A stretch of DNA of 9,241 nt from Deltaproteobacteria bacterium (lineage in GTDB: Bacteria > Myxococcota > UBA727 > JABDBI01), in contig JAESQZ010000217.1 in assembly GCA_016764955.1 (NCBI GenBank), positions 1-9,241 on the forward strand. Direction: 5' to 3'. The position numbers were made by a program, and so were the translations under genes. Below are positions 5,877 to 9,241 of this stretch, one piece after another (the first letter of the stretch is position 1; every line of letters starts with the position of its first letter). The notes under the pieces are model-generated. The model had not been told where the DNA came from and did not search any database. It saw only the letters and a list, made by a program, of their open reading frames with translations.

Positions 5877-6518
5877 ATGAAAAACTACTACGGCTTAAAT
5901 AGAGGTGACAGCGTCGGAAATAGGCGTTCGCACAAAGAGATCAGAGTTCCCCATGATGGTATTGGAAATCGCTTAGCTAGCAGCGGCCCTACTCACAATA
6001 CCCCTGACGACATCGGCAATTCGATCCACACAGCGCCCACGCATCTTCAAACCAACGTAGGGCGTAAAAAAGGCGGTAAAGCAAACCATCAACGCATGGG
6101 CCGTTATATTATTGGCGGCGTCAATCCAGTTGTTGCCGGTTTAAGCCATTTGGTTCCAGAACACGAAGAGAGTGAAAAATCAGAGCAAAAAGGTTCTTCG
6201 GCTCAGGCCGACAAGCGCTTGAGGCGTCTTCTTGAACTAGATGATGACCGTATTGAATATACGCTAACCAGCACCCCTGAAGAAAAGAGATGCCAAGCTG
6301 AACAAACACTCAAAGATATTTTTGCTTTAGCAAATGCGGAAGTTGAACTCGATGTGAAGCTTGACAGCGTTCAAGACAAGCCGGTTGTTCAGGCTAAAGT
6401 TAAAAGCCCGCTCTTTAAAAGTGGCGATTTACCCGTCATCGCGTTGAATTTCTTGACTAACAAGATTGTGAACAGGCAAGCAACGGATCGAATTAGGTTA
6501 TCCGTGAAGGCGATCTAA
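5877..6518 (+). CDS. Jag/KhpB-like protein with degenerate KH domain, lacking R3H
   Basis: This 213-residue protein starts 6 nt after the yidC stop, the position where jag (khpB) often sits. Residues 1-75 are polar, rich in Gly, Asn, His and basic residues and probably unstructured. Residues 95-125 are charged. From about 136 the sequence fits a Jag-type KH domain: EQTLKDIFALANAEVELDV (142-160), a strand QDKPVVQAKV (166-175), and the helix and strand ALNFLTNKIVNRQATDRIRL (189-208), which resembles the ALQYL-NLVVNR segment of Jag. The RNA-binding GxxG loop should fall at 180-183, but it reads FKSG. Jag normally continues into an R3H domain, and here the protein stops after the KH fold. Known Jag/KhpB proteins bind RNA; binding by this form is uncertain. 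The name rests on synteny plus a partial motif match. Confidence 0.7.
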   Translation: MKNYYGLNRGDSVGNRRSHKEIRVPHDGIGNRLASSGPTHNTPDDIGNSIHTAPTHLQTNVGRKKGGKANHQRMGRYIIGGVNPVVAGLSHLVPEHEESEKSEQKGSSAQADKRLRRLLELDDDRIEYTLTSTPEEKRCQAEQTLKDIFALANAEVELDVKLDSVQDKPVVQAKVKSPLFKSGDLPVIALNFLTNKIVNRQATDRIRLSVKAI

Positions 6519-6551
6519 TTGTCATGCTGGTGCCCCATGCTGGCATGACAA
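6519..6551. repeat. TTGTCA-ended palindromic intergenic repeat
   Basis: Nine-base arms TTGTCATGC (6519-6527) and GCATGACAA (6543-6551) flank a 15-nt interior with the direct repeat CATGCTGG (6524-6531 and 6538-6545). It overlaps the end of the KH-domain gene's stop region and belongs to the same family as 4184-4260 by its ends, but its interior is rearranged. It may end the yidC transcript, although there is no T-run. Confidence 0.65.
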
Positions 6552-6576
6552 GACACTAGGTGCTAGATTCCTAATC

Positions 6577-7605
6577 ATGTCACACAAAATCGCAGTGATC
6601 CCAGGCGACGGCATTGGCCCTGAAGTTATTACCGAAGGCGCCAAACTTTTAGAAAGCCTAGACTTCAAGCTCACTTATTTCGACTGGGGCGCTGAAAAAT
6701 TTCTTCAAGAAGGCATCGGCTTGCCTCAAGATGCCTTAGAGATGCTCGAAAAAAATTTCGACGCCATTTATTTTGGTGCTCTTGGTGATCCAAGAATTCC
6801 CGATATGGCTCATGGTCGTGAAATCTTGCTTGGCCTTCGCACAGGCTTAGATCTCTATGTGAATTTTAGACCTATTATGCTCTTACATCCAACACTTGGC
6901 GTGCTATCTAAAAACCAAGGTATCGATTTTGTCGTCTTTCGAGAAAACACCCAAGATTGCTATTTAGGTCGTGGCGAAACCAAACATGCTGGCACTCAAA
7001 AAGAAGTAACTATTGATGAAAGTATGCATAGTTATGCTGGCGTCGAGCGGATCATCAAGCAAGCTTTCGAGCATGCTCAAAATACAGGCCGAAAAAGCGT
7101 GCACTTAGGGCACAAAGCCAATGCAATCAAATTTGGCGGCCCACTTTGGTTACGGGTGTTTCGAGAAGTCGCAAAAAGCTATCCTGATATCCAAGCCAAA
7201 GAGCAGCATATCGATCTCATGGCATTGGAGTTTGTGCGAGCACCTGAACAATTTGAAGTCATCGTCACTTCGAATTTGTTTGGCGATATCTTAACAGATT
7301 TAGGCGCAGGCTTAGTTGGCGGCCTAGGCTTAGCTGCCAGCGGCAACTGGCACCCAGGCAAAATAGGCCTTTTTGAACCCGTGCATGGCTCTGCGCCAGA
7401 CATTGCAGGTCAAAATAAAGCAAACCCTATGGCGGCCTTCTTGAGCGCTGCTTTGCTATTAGATTTCCTAGGCCAAAAAGAGCCAGCACAAGCAACTCAA
7501 AATGCCGTCAAACAAGCAATCACCCAGGGAATTTGCACGCCTGATCTGGGTGGACAAAAGACCACTCAAGAAGTAGGTTCTTTCATTAGAAATCAAATCC
7601 TATGA
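6577..7605 (+). CDS. Isocitrate/isopropylmalate dehydrogenase-family enzyme (NAD-dependent, substrate unsure)
   Basis: This 342-residue protein belongs to the metal-dependent beta-decarboxylating dehydrogenases, which oxidise and decarboxylate (2R,3S)-malate-type acids such as 3-isopropylmalate, isocitrate, tartrate or D-malate. It starts IAVIPGDGIGPEV (5-17). Substrate arginines appear as Arg88 and Arg98 (LRTGLDLYVNFRP) and Arg122 (FRENTQD). The catalytic pair is Tyr129 and Lys180, and metal aspartates are Asp213, Asp237 and Asp241 (NLFGDILTD). HGSAPDIAG (270-278), with Asp275, is the NAD-type cofactor motif. True LeuB usually has RELTGG where this protein has RENTQD, so isopropylmalate is not assured. 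No leuA, leuC or leuD is adjacent. The gene overlaps greA by ATGA. No strong Shine-Dalgarno is visible. Confidence 0.9.
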   Translation: MSHKIAVIPGDGIGPEVITEGAKLLESLDFKLTYFDWGAEKFLQEGIGLPQDALEMLEKNFDAIYFGALGDPRIPDMAHGREILLGLRTGLDLYVNFRPIMLLHPTLGVLSKNQGIDFVVFRENTQDCYLGRGETKHAGTQKEVTIDESMHSYAGVERIIKQAFEHAQNTGRKSVHLGHKANAIKFGGPLWLRVFREVAKSYPDIQAKEQHIDLMALEFVRAPEQFEVIVTSNLFGDILTDLGAGLVGGLGLAASGNWHPGKIGLFEPVHGSAPDIAGQNKANPMAAFLSAALLLDFLGQKEPAQATQNAVKQAITQGICTPDLGGQKTTQEVGSFIRNQIL

Positions 7606-8069
7606 AACATCCAATGACCCCAAAAGGCCACCAAGCCTTGACTGAAGAATTACACCGCTTAAAAACCACCGAACGCCCTAAGATAATTGCTGAAGTCGCA
7701 GAAGCACGCTCGCATGGTGATTTGTCTGAAAATGCTGAATACGATGCCGCGCGCGAAAAGCATTCTCTTCTAGAAGGCCGAATCCGTGCAGTTGAAGGCA
7801 AACTGGCTGCCGCTCATGTGATTCACCCCTATCAAATCGATACTTCTAGAGTCGTTTTTGGGGTAACCGTCACGATTGCTGATGCTGATACAGGTGATGA
7901 GCAAACCTGGACCCTAGTTGGTGAAGATGAGGCAGACCTAAAAATCGCAAAAATCAGCATCTCATCCCCAATTGCCAGGGCTATGATTGGTAAGTCTGTG
8001 GGTGATCAGTTCGAAATTCGAACCCCAAGAGGCATCAAAGAATGTGAAATTATCCTGATTTCGATATAA
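7602..8069 (+). CDS. greA: Transcription elongation factor GreA
   Basis: GreA enters the secondary channel of RNA polymerase and stimulates cleavage of backtracked RNA, rescuing stalled complexes. The 155-residue length is typical. An N-terminal antiparallel coiled coil (about 5-75) carries the acidic tip HGDLSENAEYDAAREK (38-53), with Asp40 and Glu43 as the residues that place catalytic magnesium in the family. The C-terminal FKBP-like domain shows ISISSPIARAMIGKSVGDQF (118-137) and ends TPRGIKECEI (141-150). The start codon overlaps the stop of the dehydrogenase gene by ATGA, suggesting translational coupling. It also begins as family members do, with PMT-x2-G near the N-terminus. No independent Shine-Dalgarno is strong. 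Confidence 0.96.
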   Translation: MKHPMTPKGHQALTEELHRLKTTERPKIIAEVAEARSHGDLSENAEYDAAREKHSLLEGRIRAVEGKLAAAHVIHPYQIDTSRVVFGVTVTIADADTGDEQTWTLVGEDEADLKIAKISISSPIARAMIGKSVGDQFEIRTPRGIKECEIILISI

Positions 8070-8070
8070 T
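8065..8070 (+). promoter_or_regulatory. Candidate -10 box TATAAT at the end of greA
   Basis: A perfect TATAAT hexamer overlaps the greA stop codon. Seven bases (8071-8077) separate it from the ATG at 8078, so transcription from it would start at or next to the start codon and give a leaderless mRNA. The matching -35 window, ATGTGA (8042-8047, 17-bp spacer), agrees at only 3 of 6 positions. Confidence 0.3.
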
Positions 8071-8077
8071 CCAATAC

Positions 8078-8269
8078 ATGGATGAAATAACGGCTGAGTT
8101 TACAACTGAAGAAGTTCAAAAAAAAGCAGATGCTTTAGAAGAAAAAAGTGAAGCTGAAGAGCCGTCTTTAAAAGCAAAAAAGAAGGGATCCAGCTGGATC
8201 CCTTTTTGGGTTGGGCTACTCACCATCATTGGTATGTTGGTGATAGCCTTTACGGTCTGGGTGCGATAG
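8078..8269 (+). CDS. Small single-span membrane protein, function unknown
   Basis: This is a 63-residue protein. Residues 1-31 are acidic and helix-prone (EEVQKKADALEEKSEAEEP). A basic patch KAKKK (32-36) follows, then one hydrophobic span at about 40-60 starting WIPFWVGLLTI, ending with WVR. The charge pattern predicts an N-terminus in the cytoplasm by the positive-inside rule. It begins 8 nt after greA and ends 12 nt before the nucleotidyltransferase gene, all on one strand. No Shine-Dalgarno is visible. A perfect 22-bp palindrome lies in codons 36-43. I do not recognise a family; actinobacterial CrgA-like proteins have a loosely similar WxxP-hydrophobic pattern but two spans, so I do not make that call. 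Confidence 0.75.
   Translation: MDEITAEFTTEEVQKKADALEEKSEAEEPSLKAKKKGSSWIPFWVGLLTIIGMLVIAFTVWVR
8180..8207 (+). terminator. Terminator-like hairpin inside the 63-aa gene
   Basis: AAGGGATCCAG (8183-8193) and CTGGATCCCTT (8194-8204) form a perfect 22-bp palindrome. With one G-U pair the RNA stem extends to 8180-8207. The 3' arm ends in five T residues (8203-8207). A GC-containing stem, tight 4-nt loop and T-run are the ingredients of an intrinsic terminator or attenuator. Location inside a reading frame makes this uncertain. Confidence 0.4.
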
Positions 8270-8281
8270 AAAATTATAATC

Positions 8282-8809
8282 ATGCGTCAAGAAGTTCAAC
8301 AACAGCAGATCAATAATACGCTTAAAGAGCTCGCTAAACGTTGCAAAGGCCCTGGCCGAGTCTACCTAACAGGTGGCACAACAGCTGTTTTGATGGGTTG
8401 GCGTGAAAGTACGCACGACATTGATATGAAGTTTAGACCTGAACCACCAGGAATTTTTGAGGCAATTCGTGTTCTAAAAGATGAGCTTCAAGTGAATATT
8501 GAACTTGCTTCACCTGATGATTTCTTGCCTCCATTACCCGGATGGGAAGATAGAAGCATTTTGATTGGCTCTTACAATCAAGTTGAATTTTACCACTATG
8601 ATTATTATGCCCAGGCACTATCTAAAATTCAACGTGGCCATAAACGGGATCTTTTAGACGTAGAAAACATGTTTGCCAAAAAACTAATCACCCCCGAAAA
8701 GCTACGTGAACTATTTCAAGCGATTGAACCTGATTTAATCCGATATCCATCAATTTCACCCAAGGATTTGAAAAATAAATTGGAGACCACTCTTGGGCGC
8801 ATTTCATAA
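8282..8809 (+). CDS. Predicted nucleotidyltransferase (DUF6036/AbiEii-like fold)
   Basis: This 175-residue protein has the signature of the polymerase-beta-type nucleotidyltransferase fold: YLTGGTTAVLMGW (28-40) with the GG of the active-site turn, then STHDIDMKF (43-51), where Asp46 and Asp48 would bind metal. Glu74 in VNIELAS is a candidate third acidic residue. The C-terminal half has ALSKIQRGHKRDLLDVENM (112-130), a basic and acidic pattern like that after the catalytic core of AbiEii-type enzymes and DUF6036 proteins. Such enzymes transfer nucleotides to RNA or protein, and several are toxins, but the substrate here is unknown. Its stop overlaps the next gene by 17 nt. There is no clear Shine-Dalgarno at the ATG, and TATAAT lies one base upstream of it. 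The fold is likely; the biological role is inference. Confidence 0.8.
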   Translation: MRQEVQQQQINNTLKELAKRCKGPGRVYLTGGTTAVLMGWRESTHDIDMKFRPEPPGIFEAIRVLKDELQVNIELASPDDFLPPLPGWEDRSILIGSYNQVEFYHYDYYAQALSKIQRGHKRDLLDVENMFAKKLITPEKLRELFQAIEPDLIRYPSISPKDLKNKLETTLGRIS

Positions 8810-9095
8810 ATATGAACTCCCAGGTGAAGACCTCATACTCAAAGGTCTTGAGGATCTTAAAGCCGGCCACAAAACAATTGAAAGCCTACTTATTTGCATA
8901 GGCGCACCCAGACTAAAACGCTTAGGGCTTCAATTTACCCCACTTGAATTAGATGATTTCCCTGAAATGCATCTATATCGACTTCTAGCAAGTGAAGATT
9001 CTGACAACGCACATGCCCGTAATAATGCCTACGTGCAACGTTTGATCAAATTTGAAAGTGCCCTGGAAAAGATGGGCGGAATTCCCCCCCTTTGA
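8793..9095 (+). CDS. Small partner protein of the nucleotidyltransferase, TTG start, function unknown
   Basis: This is a 100-residue protein, probably all helical. The start is TTG at 8793, supported by GGAGA (8782-8786) about 6 nt upstream and by a 17-nt overlap with the nucleotidyltransferase gene. The only early ATG (at 8812) is out of frame. Notable stretches are LPGEDLILKGLEDLKAG (9-25), LLICIGAPRLKRLGL (32-46) and AHARNNAYVQRLIKFESALE (73-92). I recall similar short proteins beside DUF6036-type nucleotidyltransferase genes, but cannot verify this. There is no HEPN RxxxxH motif and no recognisable DNA-binding domain. The overlap and translational coupling suggest a complex-forming or neutralising partner. 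The gene ends in a tail GGIPPL next to a run of seven C residues (9084-9090), so the exact C-terminus is sensitive to a sequencing slip. Confidence 0.75.
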   Translation: MGAFHKYELPGEDLILKGLEDLKAGHKTIESLLICIGAPRLKRLGLQFTPLELDDFPEMHLYRLLASEDSDNAHARNNAYVQRLIKFESALEKMGGIPPL

Positions 9096-9123
9096 AGAGA
9101 CTGTCGATAAAGAGGATTTTTTT
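9087..9123 (+). terminator. Weak candidate terminator after the nucleotidyltransferase pair
   Basis: CCCCTTT-type bases at the end of the coding sequence can pair with AAAG-A-GG (9109-9115) with one bulged A, followed by a run of seven T (9117-9123). The stem is short and the loop long, so this is tentative. A small TCCGC/GCGGA hairpin follows at 9123-9135. Confidence 0.3.
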
Positions 9124-9143
9124 CCGCAAAGCGGATTCCGAAT

Positions 9144-9241
9144 ATAGCCCCGGGCGTCAGCCCGGGGAGATGATGGTATAGCCTATTCAGTGCTTTAAGG
9201 GCTGGAGCCACACGATTCCCCGGGCTAGCGCCCGGGGCTAT
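9144..9241. repeat. Inverted pair of GC-rich palindromic repeats at the right edge
   Basis: Copy 1 (9144-9168, plus) and copy 2 (9241-9217, minus) are 25 nt each and match at 23 of 25 positions. Both start ATAGCCCCGGGCG and end AGCCCGGGGA. Each copy is also a hairpin through CCCCGGGC and GCCCGGGG. The 48 nt between them (9169-9216) hold no gene I can support. The local base composition is much richer in GC than the neighbouring genes. The element may continue past the window. Confidence 0.75.

Noticed and set aside
8275..8280. Consensus TATAAT as a promoter for the nucleotidyltransferase gene
   Set aside because: It ends one base before the ATG, so transcription would begin inside the coding sequence, and no -35 match exists at 16-18 bp.
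9029..9211. Minus-strand 60-codon frame over the right-edge repeats
   Set aside because: It is antisense to the small partner gene and runs through palindromic repeat sequence; no start signal or family match.
1..9241. CRISPR array, integrase attachment site or prophage
   Set aside because: No regularly spaced direct repeats, no recombinase gene, and the tRNA-Val 3' end is not repeated elsewhere in the window.

Overview
This is a bacterial chromosomal window, and by eye moderately AT-rich. It carries a full-length YidC with a large periplasmic domain, Sec-type signal peptides, an HU protein, and a tRNA gene with its CCA tail encoded. These features point to a Gram-negative (diderm) bacterium, proteobacterial or related. 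I cannot fix the lineage from sequence alone. I see no transposase, integrase, phage gene or CRISPR array. The window is mostly housekeeping genes, with several uncharacterised membrane genes and a possible accessory module at the right end.

Left part (1-2830). A large minus-strand membrane protein (53-1486) has three winged-helix-like repeats. It diverges from a tRNA-Val(UAC) gene (1508-1583) whose likely promoter overlaps the membrane gene's 5' end. A bidirectional terminator separates the tRNA from a convergent HU gene (1637-1909, minus). HU diverges from rsgA (2001-2819), a circularly permuted GTPase of 30S ribosome maturation, across a 91-bp intergenic region with a perfect 8-bp inverted repeat.

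Middle part (2831-6551). Two tandem, distantly paralogous membrane proteins (2898-3473 and 3534-4175) each have a signal peptide ending FQAAA and about four hydrophobic segments. The Shine-Dalgarno of the second lies in a potential base-paired helix. Next come yidC (4320-5870), the inner-membrane insertase, and 6 bp later a protein (5877-6518) whose C-terminus looks like the KH domain of Jag/KhpB, with a degenerate GxxG loop and no R3H domain. The yidC-jag order is a common bacterial arrangement.

Right part (6577-9241). A tightly packed same-strand run holds an isocitrate/isopropylmalate dehydrogenase-family enzyme, greA (ATGA overlap), a 63-aa single-span membrane protein with a terminator-like perfect palindrome inside its coding sequence, a predicted nucleotidyltransferase, and a 100-aa TTG-start partner overlapping it by 17 nt. 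The last two form a two-gene unit that could be a toxin-antitoxin-like module.

Short palindromic intergenic repeats with TTGTCA ends lie after several genes (1-53, 2820, 4184-4260, 6519-6551). Where complete, they differ by compensatory changes that keep a hairpin. A second, GC-rich repeat family occurs as an inverted pair at the right edge (9144-9241).
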